Of a DNA stretch of 24,097 bases, positions 1-7,455 are shown in pieces. Source of the stretch: Bacillota bacterium (GTDB taxonomy: Bacteria; Bacillota; Negativicutes; Sporomusales; UBA7701). Position 1 is the first letter of the stretch. Every line of letters begins with the position of its first letter. The translations under genes were made by a program, and so were the position numbers. The stretch lies in contig JAEZJM010000006.1 of NCBI GenBank assembly GCA_023415775.1, forward strand, positions 1 to 24,097, read 5' to 3'. Below the pieces are notes generated by a model. It worked only from the letters and a program-made list of their open reading frames with translations, made no database searches and had not been told where the DNA came from.

Positions 1-46
1 CCAACGGTTTTGGAGACCGCTACTCTACCAATTGAGCTATACCCCT
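1..46 (-). tRNA. tRNA-Trp (CCA), 3' part outside window
   Basis: On the minus strand the gene starts AGGGGTATAGCTCAATTGG (acceptor and D arm). An anticodon stem and loop follow, with CTCCAAA in the loop and CCA as anticodon, which decodes tryptophan. The variable loop, T arm and 3' acceptor strand lie before position 1, so the gene is truncated by the window and not broken. It is the last visible gene of a Asp-Gly-Trp minus-strand tRNA run. Confidence 0.93.
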
Positions 47-51
47 ATGAA

Positions 52-126
52 TGGAGCGGAAAACGAGATTCGAACTCGCGACCCTCGCCTTGGCAAGGCG
101 ATGCTCTACCACTGAGCTACTTCCGC
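52..126 (-). tRNA. tRNA-Gly (GCC)
   Basis: The minus-strand sequence begins GCGGAAGTAGCTCAGTGG and ends TTTTCCGCTCCA, so the 7-bp acceptor stem closes and the CCA end is encoded. The anticodon loop reads TTGCCAA with anticodon GCC. The T arm has the usual GTTCGAATC. It is separated from tRNA-Trp by 5 nt and from tRNA-Asp by 3 nt, so the three are co-transcribed. Confidence 0.96.
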
Positions 127-129
127 AAA

Positions 130-206
130 TGGCGACCCCGAACGGATTTGAACCGTCGATCTCCGCCGTGACAGGGCGGCATGTTAGACCACTACACCAC
201 GGGGCC
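130..206 (-). tRNA. tRNA-Asp (GTC)
   Basis: The minus-strand sequence begins GGCCCCGTGGTGTAGTGG and ends CGGGGTCGCCA. The acceptor stem is 7 bp with one G-T pair, and CCA is encoded. The anticodon loop CTGTCAC gives anticodon GTC. It is the promoter-proximal gene of the visible tRNA run. Confidence 0.96.
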
Positions 207-218
207 CCGAGGGTTCTT

Positions 219-247
219 ATATTACCATGGTTCCCGCCGTTTTTCAA
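219..247 (-). promoter_or_regulatory. sigma-A promoter of the tRNA cluster
   Basis: Minus strand: -35 TTGAAA (242-247), 17-bp spacer, -10 TAATAT (219-224). Predicted start is near 212, a few bases before mature tRNA-Asp, as expected for a tRNA operon. Confidence 0.75.
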
Positions 248-335
248 GCCCTGGCGCGGCTAATAAACCGCGATTATTTCAGCCTTTCTCCCGCGCGCGC
301 GGCAAAAGGCGGGTTTACACCCCATTATCGTCTCC

Positions 336-1742
336 CTACTCGATCCCGAACTTCTTGACCTTGCGATAGAGGCGCACCTTGGGAATCTGCAGATAATCGG
401 CGGCCTTGATCTTGTTTCCGCCGCAGATATCGATCGCCCGCCTTATCTCTTCCTCCTCCACCTGCTTCAGAACGGCCACCAGGCTCGACCCCTGCACCTG
501 CTGACGAACCTTGGCGCGGTCGATATTGTGGAGGACGTACTGGGGAATATCCGCCACCTGGGCGACACGCCCCTCCGCGGCCAGAGCGATCTTCTCCACG
601 ACGTTGCGCAGCTCGCGGATGTTGCCCGGCCATTCATAACGGGCCAGTTCGTCAAGGCAGGCTGTCGCTATATTGGCATAAACGCCGTTCTCCTGGTAAA
701 TCGCCCCCTGGAAATGATACACCAGGCTGGCTATATCCTCCCGTCTTTCCCGGAGCGGAGGGATTTTGAGCGACAGCACGTTAAGCCGGTAGAACAGATC
801 GCTGCGAAACCCGCCGCTCTGCACCAGTTTCTCAAGATCGGCGTTAGTAGCGGCGACAACCCGGACATTGACCTGACGTATCTCGTTGCCGCCCACCCGT
901 TCGAACTCCCGCTCCTGCAGCACGCGAAGGATTTTGGCCTGCATCATGTACGGCATGTCGCCGATCTCGTCCAGAAACAGCGTGCCCTCGTTGGCCAGTT
1001 CGAATTTCCCTGGCTGCCCGCCCTTCTTGGCCCCCGTGAACGACCCTTCCTCATACCCAAAAAGCTCCGACTCCAGCAGCGTCTCCGGAATGGCGGCGCA
1101 GTTGACCCTGATGAACGGCCCCTTCCGGCGGCTCGACTCTTCATGGATGGAGTGAGCGAACAACTCTTTGCCGACGCCGCTTTCGCCGGCGATGAGCACG
1201 TTCGAGTTCGAGCGGGCGATGCGTTTCGCCTGCTCCTTGCAGGCCCTGATGCTCGGGCTGCTGCCGATAATGTCGGCCAAACAGTACTTGGTGCGGTAAA
1301 CGATCTGATCCTTCTCGTAGTCGGCCAGCTTCTTCTGCAGCAGCTTGTTCTTCTGAGCCAGCATGTAGATCTCCTGGAGGTCGCCGAACAGAATGATACC
1401 GAGGGCGCCGATAATCTTGCCGGCGTCGAGGACAGGCACGCGGTGAACGATGGCCTCCCGGCCGTCGGAAAAACGGTGCCGGTGAGCGACCTCGGCCTTC
1501 TGGGTCTTGAGAACGATAGGCAGGCGGGACGAAGGCTCCACCTCGCTGATATGCTTGCCGGCCGTCATCGCGTGCGTAAAGTTGAAATAATCCAGCATAG
1601 CCTGATTTATACGAACGATATAGCCGTTCTCGTCCACGAAGTTAATACCGATAGGCATATGGTCGAATATCTTGAACACATTATGGACGAATTTCGACCC
1701 CAGCGCGTCCTGCCCGTCCAGTATGGTCAACTCTTCGGTCAT
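336..1742 (-). CDS. sigma-54-dependent transcriptional activator (PAS, AAA+, Fis HTH)
   Basis: A 468-residue bacterial enhancer-binding protein that uses ATP hydrolysis to open sigma-54 promoters. An N-terminal PAS-like sensor (about 20-120) is followed by a short coiled linker (125-145). The AAA+ domain has Walker A GESGVGK (186-192), the sigma-54-contacting loop GSFTGA (233-238; a serine variant of GAFTGA) and Walker B TLFLDEIGD (254-262). The end is a Fis-type helix-turn-helix (about 430-465). There is no response-regulator receiver domain, so the PAS region probably senses a ligand or metabolite directly. The start is an ATG preceded by a GGGGGG run. It is the last gene of a minus-strand cluster whose first gene has a sigma-54 promoter, so I infer it activates that cluster. 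A terminator and its own predicted promoter separate it from the upstream genes. Confidence 0.93.
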   Translation of the reverse strand: MTEELTILDGQDALGSKFVHNVFKIFDHMPIGINFVDENGYIVRINQAMLDYFNFTHAMTAGKHISEVEPSSRLPIVLKTQKAEVAHRHRFSDGREAIVHRVPVLDAGKIIGALGIILFGDLQEIYMLAQKNKLLQKKLADYEKDQIVYRTKYCLADIIGSSPSIRACKEQAKRIARSNSNVLIAGESGVGKELFAHSIHEESSRRKGPFIRVNCAAIPETLLESELFGYEEGSFTGAKKGGQPGKFELANEGTLFLDEIGDMPYMMQAKILRVLQEREFERVGGNEIRQVNVRVVAATNADLEKLVQSGGFRSDLFYRLNVLSLKIPPLRERREDIASLVYHFQGAIYQENGVYANIATACLDELARYEWPGNIRELRNVVEKIALAAEGRVAQVADIPQYVLHNIDRAKVRQQVQGSSLVAVLKQVEEEEIRRAIDICGGNKIKAADYLQIPKVRLYRKVKKFGIE

Positions 1743-1770
1743 GACTGACCCCCCAGTACCTCGTCGTCTA

Positions 1771-1798
1771 GCTATAGTCTACCATGCGCCCGATCAAA
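1771..1798 (-). promoter_or_regulatory. possible sigma-A promoter of the activator gene
   Basis: Minus strand: TTTGAT (1793-1798), 16-bp spacer, TATAGC (1771-1776). It lies between the upstream terminator and the activator start codon. It is a modest match, supported mainly by position. Confidence 0.4.
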
Positions 1799-1803
1799 TA
1801 CAA

Positions 1804-1821
1804 AGCCCCCTGGAGGGGGCT
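1804..1821 (-). terminator. rho-independent terminator after the catabolic genes
   Basis: A 7-bp stem AGCCCCC/GGGGGCT closes a 4-nt loop. On the minus strand it is followed by TTTGTATTT. It lies 10 nt past the flavoprotein stop codon and would separate structural genes from the regulator gene. Confidence 0.8.
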
Positions 1822-1830
1822 CTGCGCATC

Positions 1831-2466
1831 TCAGTCCTTCTTGTCCGGGTCGGCCTGGTAGAAAAGCTTGTTCTGGGCGATAGCGGCAGCCTTCGTGCCT
1901 TCCAGTGCCTTCGCCACCTTGGCGATGTTGCCGGCCGAATACTTCATTATCTCGATGCCTTCCAAATCCCTTTCGGCATCCCTGGCGCCCCGTGCGCCGG
2001 CCACCCCCACATTCCAGTACATCGACCCCGGCACCACCAAATCGTTGATGAAATACCACAGCAGCAGCTCCGAAAGCGCCAGCGTCGTTCCCGCCCGGCG
2101 CGCCACAGTCACGGGAGCGCCGACCTTGCCGCTCAGCAGCCGTCCCGAGCCCCTGCCTGCGAACGTCGCCCGTTCCAGCAGCGCCTGCAGCAGCGAAGTA
2201 GGTTTACTGACATACACCGGCGAACCGATGATAATCGCGTCAGCCGCATGCATCTTTGCGTATACTGCCTCGAAATCGTCCTCCTGAACACAGCGCTTCT
2301 TCTCAAGGCAGCCGTAGCAGCCCCGGCAAGGCAGGATAGTTTTGTCCCGCAGCGGGATGAGCTCGGTGTCCCAGCCCAGTTTCTGCAGCTCGGCCAGCAT
2401 GACCTCCAGATAATACTCGGTATTGCCGTGCTCGCGGGGAGAACCGCAGATCGCGATAGCTTTCAC
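1831..2466 (-). CDS. iron-sulfur flavoprotein, NADPH-dependent FMN reductase-like
   Basis: A 211-residue flavodoxin-fold protein. The N-terminus has the FMN phosphate-binding loop of the family (ICGSPREHGNT, 6-16). A compact C-x2-C-x2-C-x5-C cluster (Cys47, 50, 53, 59) is the 4Fe-4S signature of archaeal and anaerobe iron-sulfur flavoproteins. A GSPVY flavin-contacting motif follows near 100. The start is GTG, chosen because GGGAGGTGA lies 7 nt upstream. It is the last gene before the terminator of the sigma-54-controlled cluster. The family carries out redox reactions in anaerobes; the partner or substrate here is unknown. A role in electron transfer or in reducing the acid taken up by the neighbouring transporter is inference. 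Confidence 0.85.
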   Translation of the reverse strand: MKAIAICGSPREHGNTEYYLEVMLAELQKLGWDTELIPLRDKTILPCRGCYGCLEKKRCVQEDDFEAVYAKMHAADAIIIGSPVYVSKPTSLLQALLERATFAGRGSGRLLSGKVGAPVTVARRAGTTLALSELLLWYFINDLVVPGSMYWNVGVAGARGARDAERDLEGIEIMKYSAGNIAKVAKALEGTKAAAIAQNKLFYQADPDKKD

Positions 2467-2526
2467 CGTCTAATCACCTCCCGTTAATTGTTAGGTCTGC
2501 GGCCGCAAAATTCCTGCCGCTCAGCC

Positions 2527-3813
2527 TCAATTTTCCGCCTTGGCCGTGGCCGCAGGAGCAGGAGTGCTCATCTTTTCCCTGATGCCGAAGAAAATGATCG
2601 TGCAGGACACCAGGCAGGAGAGGGCCAGCAGTTTAAAAGCCGCGTCGTAGCTGCCGCCGGTCCAGTCGATAACCATGCCGATCGCCAGAGGCGCCACCAA
2701 ACCACCCAACTGGCCGCCGGTATTGACAAAACCGCTGCCCGATCCCATCAGGTTTTCCGGCAGATAGATAACCGGCAGCGCCCAGATGGAGCCCAGCGCC
2801 ATAAACAGGAAACCGGCCGCGAGGCTCTGGTAAATGGTCGCGTACTCCACCGACGGCGTAGTGTAGAAGAGATAGAGGCAGAAGGCGCCGATGAGTTCCG
2901 CGCAGATTACCAGATAACGGCGTTTGCCCCGGAAGAACTTATCGGACATCCAGCCGGACAGCAGCATCCCCACTGTTGCCACGAAAAAGGGGATCGAAGC
3001 CGCGTAGGCCATCTTATACAGCGTCAGGCCGCGGACTTTTACCAAATAGGTCGGCAGCCACGTCATATAGCCCCAGATGGGTACCGTAAGGAAGAACACC
3101 CCGAAGAACATCACCCATATGCGCGGCTCCTTGATCAGTTCCCAAAAAGAAGCCTTCGGCGCGATGCTCGTCTCCAGGCTCGCGCTGGCCGCTTCGTCTG
3201 CAGCCCGCTCCTCCTTGATTGCCTTCACCTCTTCGGCCGTGATGCCTGGGAACTGCTCCGGCCTATCGACGATATAGCGCCAACTGATGAACACACAGAT
3301 AATGCCCAGTGCGCCGAGAATATAGAACACGCCCCGCCAGCCGTAGTTGGCGATCAGCGGCGCCACCAATAGCGGCGTCAGCGCCGGCCCCAGCGTCGTG
3401 GAGGTAAGCACGCAGGAATTGGCTGTGCCGCGATCCTTCTTGCTGAACCACGTACCGACCACCTTCCACACCGGCCCGGGGAATACGCCCTCGCCCGCGC
3501 CGAACACAAAGCGGACAATCAGCATCTGCGTCATATTGCCCACCATGCCGGTGAAGGCGGTGAACAGCGACCACACGGCCAACGCGCCGGTGATGACCCG
3601 CCGCGGCCCGAACTTATCCGCCAGCCAGCCGCCGGGGATCTGGCAGCCGGCGTAGCCGATGAAAAACGCGCTCAACACCCCGCCCAGGGCAGTCGCCGAC
3701 AGGTCGAACTCCTTGCCGATATACGGCAGAGCCATACTGATCGCCATCCGGTCGAGCCAGGCCACGAGGTAACAGGCCAATACCGCGAAAATTACCTTAT
3801 GACTCGTTTTCAT
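2527..3813 (-). CDS. MFS transporter, anion:cation symporter (ACS) type
   Basis: A 428-residue inner-membrane permease with about 12 hydrophobic segments, the usual MFS length. The first loop carries GGWLADKFGPRR (the DRxGRR-type motif of MFS, about 61-72). The opening segment with WLDRMAISMALPYIG (about 19-33) is typical of the ACS subfamily, which imports organic acids such as hexuronates, galactonate, tartrate or phthalate. The start is ATG with AAGGAGG 8 nt upstream. It lies 13 nt after the CoA-transferase gene, in the same transcript. Neighbours that activate and condense or cleave acyl-CoAs suggest the cargo is a carboxylate; its identity cannot be read from sequence. Confidence 0.9.
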   Translation of the reverse strand: MKTSHKVIFAVLACYLVAWLDRMAISMALPYIGKEFDLSATALGGVLSAFFIGYAGCQIPGGWLADKFGPRRVITGALAVWSLFTAFTGMVGNMTQMLIVRFVFGAGEGVFPGPVWKVVGTWFSKKDRGTANSCVLTSTTLGPALTPLLVAPLIANYGWRGVFYILGALGIICVFISWRYIVDRPEQFPGITAEEVKAIKEERAADEAASASLETSIAPKASFWELIKEPRIWVMFFGVFFLTVPIWGYMTWLPTYLVKVRGLTLYKMAYAASIPFFVATVGMLLSGWMSDKFFRGKRRYLVICAELIGAFCLYLFYTTPSVEYATIYQSLAAGFLFMALGSIWALPVIYLPENLMGSGSGFVNTGGQLGGLVAPLAIGMVIDWTGGSYDAAFKLLALSCLVSCTIIFFGIREKMSTPAPAATAKAEN

Positions 3814-3826
3814 TTATCCGTCCTCC

Positions 3827-5119
3827 TTACCATAATGCCATTTTATCCGCCTGCTCGCGCAGTTGGTCGCGGAAATTGGGATGAGCGACAGCAATCAGCC
3901 GCCGGACCCGCTCCCGGATATTGGCGGATCGCAGAGCGGCCACGCCGTACTCGGTAACGACGTAATCCACATCCATCCTGCTGATCGTGACCGGAGTGCC
4001 CGGCGCCAGCGCCGCCACCAGGGATGAAATTGTGTCATTCTTGGCGGTCGAGTAAAGCGCCACAATCGATTTCCCGCCGCCGCGCTGCGCCCCGATGCAC
4101 GTATCGACCGCGCCGCCGCAGCCGCTGTACTGGCGGTGGCCGATCGCTTCCGACACGCACTGCCCGAAAAGATCCACCTGCAGCGTCGTGTTGATCGAAA
4201 CCATCTTATGATTCTTGGCCACCACCATCGGGTCGTTGACCATGCTCCCCCGGTGAAACTCCACGCCGGGGTTGCAGTCCAGCCAGTCGTACAGCCGCTG
4301 TGAGCCGAGCGCGAACGCCCCCACCATCTTATCCTTGAAAATCGTCTTCCTGCGGCCGGTTATCACTCCAGCCTCCGTCAGATCGACGAACGAGTCGCAG
4401 ATCATCTCGGTATGCACCCCGAGATCCTTCTTATCCATCAGGCAAAGGGCCGCCGCGTTGGGAATCCCGCCGATCCCCAGTTGAATCGTCGACCCGTCCT
4501 CGACAAGCTCGGCGATGTACTGGCCGATAACCTTGTCCTTGTCGGTAATCTCCGCCGCAGGCAAAACCGGCAGTTTGCGGTTATTCTCCACCACGAAATC
4601 CACGTCGCGGATATGGACCTGCGTGTCGCCGAACGTCCTCGGCAGATTCTCGTTGATCTCCAGGATAACCAGATCGGCCGCTTCCAGAGCGTCCTTTTCC
4701 ACCATCATCCCCAGCGACAAATTCAGATAGCCGTGTTTATCCATCGGGGCGGCCGTCCCGAAGAAAATCTTCGACTTTTTAAGCGGCGCCCGCCGGCTGA
4801 TAGCGTTATGGACATGGGACGGATTGTAAGAAACCGTGCCCGCGTCGTGCATCTGCCGGCAACCCGGCCCGTAATACCAGGCGTTGAGGAGGAAATGGCC
4901 CTTCATCTCCGGCTTCATGTAAAAATCGTAGGCCCCCAGCGGCAGAATCATCACCACCGATACATTCTCCACCCGCTCCCGGACGGTATGCAGCTTGCTC
5001 AGCAGCCCGGCCGGTTCGGCGGCAGCCACCGCCACATAAATCTCATCATCGCTGTTCACCTTCATCACGGCCTCTTCCGCCGCTATCAGCTTCTGCTTGT
5101 ACAGCTCGTTATACGACAA
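3827..5119 (-). CDS. class I CoA-transferase (acetyl-CoA hydrolase/4-hydroxybutyrate CoA-transferase family)
   Basis: About 430 residues, the normal length of the Cat1/AbfT-type enzymes, which move CoA between acyl-CoA and a free carboxylate through a glutamyl-CoA intermediate. Seen motifs are the glycine-rich QLGIGGIPNA, then HTEMICDSFVDL, whose glutamate is the expected catalytic residue, and the C-terminal VTEYGVAALRS. I chose the TTG at 5119 because GGGGAGG is 8 nt upstream. The GTG at 5128 has that same element only 1 nt away. It is 14 nt downstream of the KASIII-like gene. In context it most likely loads CoA onto the imported acid, or onto a product acid, without ATP cost. The substrate is not known. 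Confidence 0.9.
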   Translation of the reverse strand: MSYNELYKQKLIAAEEAVMKVNSDDEIYVAVAAAEPAGLLSKLHTVRERVENVSVVMILPLGAYDFYMKPEMKGHFLLNAWYYGPGCRQMHDAGTVSYNPSHVHNAISRRAPLKKSKIFFGTAAPMDKHGYLNLSLGMMVEKDALEAADLVILEINENLPRTFGDTQVHIRDVDFVVENNRKLPVLPAAEITDKDKVIGQYIAELVEDGSTIQLGIGGIPNAAALCLMDKKDLGVHTEMICDSFVDLTEAGVITGRRKTIFKDKMVGAFALGSQRLYDWLDCNPGVEFHRGSMVNDPMVVAKNHKMVSINTTLQVDLFGQCVSEAIGHRQYSGCGGAVDTCIGAQRGGGKSIVALYSTAKNDTISSLVAALAPGTPVTISRMDVDYVVTEYGVAALRSANIRERVRRLIAVAHPNFRDQLREQADKMALW

Positions 5120-5133
5120 GACCGACACCTCCC

Positions 5134-6159
5134 CTAATTGCCCCAGCGGATGACCGTCGCGGAAAAAGCATAGCCTGTGCCCGCGCCAAGGAAAACCACA
5201 TTAGTTCCGTCCTTTACCTTGCCGTTCTCCAGTCCCAGCTTCAGGCCGATGAACTGGTCGCCATGCCCGCAATGGCCATACTGCTGCAGATATGCGCCGT
5301 TTTCCTCGGGAATGCCCAGATCGGCCAGAATGGCCTTATGAGCCTTCGGATTGATATGCACCGGGCAAACCCAACCCACGTCCTGCTCGCTCAGACCGCT
5401 GCGCTTCAGGGCGCCCCGCACCGCTCCGGTGAACGCAGGCAGCGACTTCTCCGTAAGCCGTTGTTTCATCCCCTCAGGATCGGTCACGGAAATCTTCCAG
5501 CCCAACCCGTCCACGTCTTCCCTGCTCAGCTGGTTTAGGCTGCCGCCTTTGAGGCACACGACATCCATCGACATCGAGCTCTCGGTAATGATATGGCTTT
5601 CCAGCACCCTGTTCACCGGCCAGTCGCGCTTCAACACAAGCGCGAACCCGCTCGGCGCCATGTCGAACATGAAAGACTGCTCCGGCCGCCGGTAATCGAT
5701 AAGATAACAATTGGTATTGCCGCCGGCCACCAGCACCTTCTTAAGCTCCGGGTTGGCGTACATCAGATCCTTCGCCAGCTTTAGCGCCAGCGGCGTCCCG
5801 GCGCAGCGCAGCGCGCTGTCGAACGCCCAGGCCTTGACCGCGCCGACGCTCTCCTGAATCGCGATCGCCGCCGTCCAGCAGACATACTCCTTATAATCCT
5901 CGCCGGCCCAAAGCACAAGATCGATCTCCTCCGGCGCCGTCCCGGTCTTGGCCAGGCAGCTCTTCGCCGCCTTAGTGGCCATCGTCACGCAATGGTCTTC
6001 GGGCCCGCCGATCGGCTTGCGGTCAAACCCCATCTTCTCCTTTATGATGTTCGCGGGAATATTGATCTGCGGCGCGAGTTCCTCCGCGGTTACGTACTTC
6101 TCCGGCAGATACAAATCCCAGCCCACGATCCCGACACAGAAATCTTTTTTCTCGATCAT
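5134..6159 (-). CDS. KASIII/HMG-CoA synthase-like thiolase-fold enzyme, atypical active site
   Basis: A 341-residue protein of the FabH/HMG-CoA synthase superfamily. The nucleophile is seen as Cys119 in DSALRCAGTP and the histidine as His268 in PVHINPKAH. Where FabH has Asn (YGN), this protein has His296 (YGHCGHG). Glu87 in WAGEDYKEY falls roughly where HMG-CoA synthase has its catalytic Glu, by eye alignment only. Loss of the FabH asparagine argues against ordinary malonyl-ACP decarboxylative condensation. Claisen condensation or its reverse on acyl-CoA is more likely (inference). The open frame extends 41 codons upstream, but ATAAGGAGAGGCGT directly before the ATG at 6159 fixes the start. 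It is the first gene of the sigma-54 cluster, so it is probably catabolic and not for fatty-acid synthesis. Confidence 0.82.
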   Translation of the reverse strand: MIEKKDFCVGIVGWDLYLPEKYVTAEELAPQINIPANIIKEKMGFDRKPIGGPEDHCVTMATKAAKSCLAKTGTAPEEIDLVLWAGEDYKEYVCWTAAIAIQESVGAVKAWAFDSALRCAGTPLALKLAKDLMYANPELKKVLVAGGNTNCYLIDYRRPEQSFMFDMAPSGFALVLKRDWPVNRVLESHIITESSMSMDVVCLKGGSLNQLSREDVDGLGWKISVTDPEGMKQRLTEKSLPAFTGAVRGALKRSGLSEQDVGWVCPVHINPKAHKAILADLGIPEENGAYLQQYGHCGHGDQFIGLKLGLENGKVKDGTNVVFLGAGTGYAFSATVIRWGN

Positions 6160-6225
6160 ACGCCTCTCCTTATCCGTTTCCTGAAGCTTCGTTAATCGAG
6201 TTGGCCAACTCGCCGGAATAATAAC

Positions 6226-6240
6226 GCAATTCCCGTGCCA
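6226..6240 (-). promoter_or_regulatory. sigma-54 (-24/-12) promoter
   Basis: Minus strand TGGCACGGGAATTGC matches the TGGCAC-N5-TTGC consensus, with the invariant GG and GC elements separated by 10 nt. The predicted start is near 6214, leaving a leader of about 55 nt to the KASIII-like ATG. A sigma-54 activator is encoded in the same cluster. Confidence 0.88.
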
Positions 6241-6294
6241 ACAACCGTGCGGACGTCGCATCGTTTCATCATCCGGCATCATCCGCCGGCCCGT

Positions 6295-6525
6295 GTAACA
6301 ATTCGTAACAGCAATCGCGGGAAATCAGGACTTCAGGCGGTTACATTTCGATACAAAGTAACGATTTGAACCTTTCTCCGCCCGTCTGGGCCTTTCTCGC
6401 CCCGGCAAGACCGTTCCGCCCATCCGCCGGCCAGTAACAAATCGTTACTAATTTGCCGCGTTTCGGTTGAATATTCTAAAAATAACGCCATTGTAACAAT
6501 TCGTTACTCAGTTGCATTTTGTTAC
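6295..6525. promoter_or_regulatory. array of GTAAC-N5-GTTAC sites, probable activator binding sites
   Basis: Two good dyads are present: AGTAACAAATCGTTACT (6433-6449, a 6-bp inverted repeat about a 5-nt centre) and GTAACAATTCGTTAC (6493-6507). GTAACAATTCGTAAC (6295-6309) shares 14 of 15 bases with the latter. Weaker forms are GTTACATTTCGATAC (6340-6354) and GTTGCATTTTGTTAC (6511-6525). They lie about 80-310 bp upstream of the predicted sigma-54 start, the usual range for enhancer-binding proteins. The distal sites also lie close to the divergent glycosylase promoter. Confidence 0.72.
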
Positions 6526-6551
6526 ACACCTGCCGGAATTCGCCGACACTC

Positions 6552-6580
6552 TTGGGTTTTCATGACATCCGGTGTACAAT
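6552..6580 (+). promoter_or_regulatory. sigma-A promoter of the glycosylase gene
   Basis: TTGGGT (6552-6557), 17-bp spacer, TACAAT (6575-6580). Predicted start is near 6587, about 26 nt before the chosen ATG. Confidence 0.6.
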
Positions 6581-6612
6581 TGAAAGTGGACAATCAGCAA
6601 AGGTGGGCTATC

Positions 6613-7227
6613 ATGACCGAAGCGTCTCGTACCTGGCAGCAAGCCGAACAACACCTGACAACCGTCGACCCTGTCCTAAAATCCCTCGTGGAAAAATACG
6701 GCCCCTGCCACCTCCAGCCCAAAAGAGATTACTTCACCACCCTCTGCAGCTCCATAGTCTCCCAGCAACTGGCCACCAAGGCGGCGGCGGCCATCTTCGC
6801 CCGCTTCTCCGCCTTCTATGACGACCATCCCGCACCACCGGCGGTAGCCGGGACCGCCCCGGAAAAACTGCGCGAACTGGGTCTCTCCAACCAAAAAATC
6901 AGCTACATGCTGGACCTATCCGACAAAGTCGTCAGCGGAAGCATCAAGCTCGACCAGTTCCCGGCGCTGCCTGACGAAGAGATCGTCCGTGAGCTCACCG
7001 CCGTCAAAGGGATCGGCGTCTGGACAGCCCAGATGTTTCTCATCTTCGCTTTGAACCGCCCCGATGTACTGCCTGTCGACGACTTCGGGGTCCGCAAGGC
7101 GATGATGAACTGCTACAACCTTGCCGGCATGCCGGCGAAAGCCGAGATGGAAAGCATCGCCGTCCCCTGGCGCCCGTGGCGGTCGATAGCCAGCTGGTAC
7201 CTGTGGCGCAGCCTCGAAAACAAGTAA
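6613..7227 (+). CDS. DNA-3-methyladenine glycosylase II (AlkA-like, HhH-GPD)
   Basis: A 204-residue base-excision repair enzyme that removes alkylated purines from DNA. The helix-hairpin-helix is seen as LTAVKGIGVWTAQ (128-140). The catalytic aspartate is Asp157 in LPVDDFGVRK, and the QQLA motif near 51-54 is typical of the fold. The length matches short, N-domain-less bacterial AlkA proteins. An in-frame ATG at 6562 would overlap the promoter -35/-10 region. The ATG at 6613 has AAAGGTGG 6 nt upstream and was chosen. It is divergent from the sigma-54 cluster and followed by a weak hairpin; a functional link to that cluster is not expected. Confidence 0.9.
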   Translation: MTEASRTWQQAEQHLTTVDPVLKSLVEKYGPCHLQPKRDYFTTLCSSIVSQQLATKAAAAIFARFSAFYDDHPAPPAVAGTAPEKLRELGLSNQKISYMLDLSDKVVSGSIKLDQFPALPDEEIVRELTAVKGIGVWTAQMFLIFALNRPDVLPVDDFGVRKAMMNCYNLAGMPAKAEMESIAVPWRPWRSIASWYLWRSLENK

Positions 7228-7255
7228 CCGCCAGCAACCATACCGCCACCCCCAG

Positions 7256-7279
7256 CCCCCTCTGCCGCCGCAAAGGGGG
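7256..7279 (+). terminator. weak terminator-like hairpin after the glycosylase gene
   Basis: CCCCCT (7256-7261) can pair with AGGGGG (7274-7279) and TCTTTG follows. The stem is short and the T run poor, so this is tentative. Confidence 0.35.
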
Positions 7280-7389
7280 TCTTTGACCACTTCTTCGCAA
7301 AATAAAAAGCATTTTTCACCCGGCGCATATGGTAACTTTTGTAAATTAATGATAATATAATTACACAAGCCGGAAGGAGATGGTGGCTT

Positions 7390-7455
7390 ATGGTGTATTG
7401 GTACGTGGTATTCTATGGACTGCTGTTCGCCATCGTGATGCGCAATGCGCGCTGA
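7390..7455 (+). CDS. 21-residue hydrophobic small protein
   Basis: A short ORF encoding MVYWYVVFYGLLFAIVMRNAR. It is almost entirely one membrane-spanning stretch with a basic C-terminal tail, so an inner-membrane peptide is likely. GGAAGGAG (7372-7379) lies 10 nt before the ATG, and a TATAAT box (7356-7361) lies about 30 nt upstream in an AT-rich stretch, though no clear -35 is seen. Its last 11 bases overlap the next ORF, which suggests translational coupling. No function is recognised. It could be a regulatory membrane peptide or a leader peptide for the following gene. Confidence 0.5.
   Translation: MVYWYVVFYGLLFAIVMRNAR

Noticed and set aside
253..309. Terminator after the sigma-54 activator gene
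   Set aside because: Hairpins such as CGCGG/CCGCG (254-271) and GCCTTT/AAAGGC can be drawn, but none has a T run on the minus strand, so I did not list one.
528..1748. 406-residue plus-strand ORF
   Set aside because: It lies entirely opposite the sigma-54 activator gene, which has intact AAA+ and HTH motifs. The plus reading has no recognisable domain.
6160..6282. N-terminal extension of the KASIII-like protein to 6282
   Set aside because: It would run across the sigma-54 promoter and leader. The ATG at 6159 has a strong ribosome site and matches the family start.
6295..6525. CRISPR-like array
   Set aside because: The repeated units are short 15-bp dyads with irregular spacing, next to a sigma-54 promoter, and no cas genes are present.
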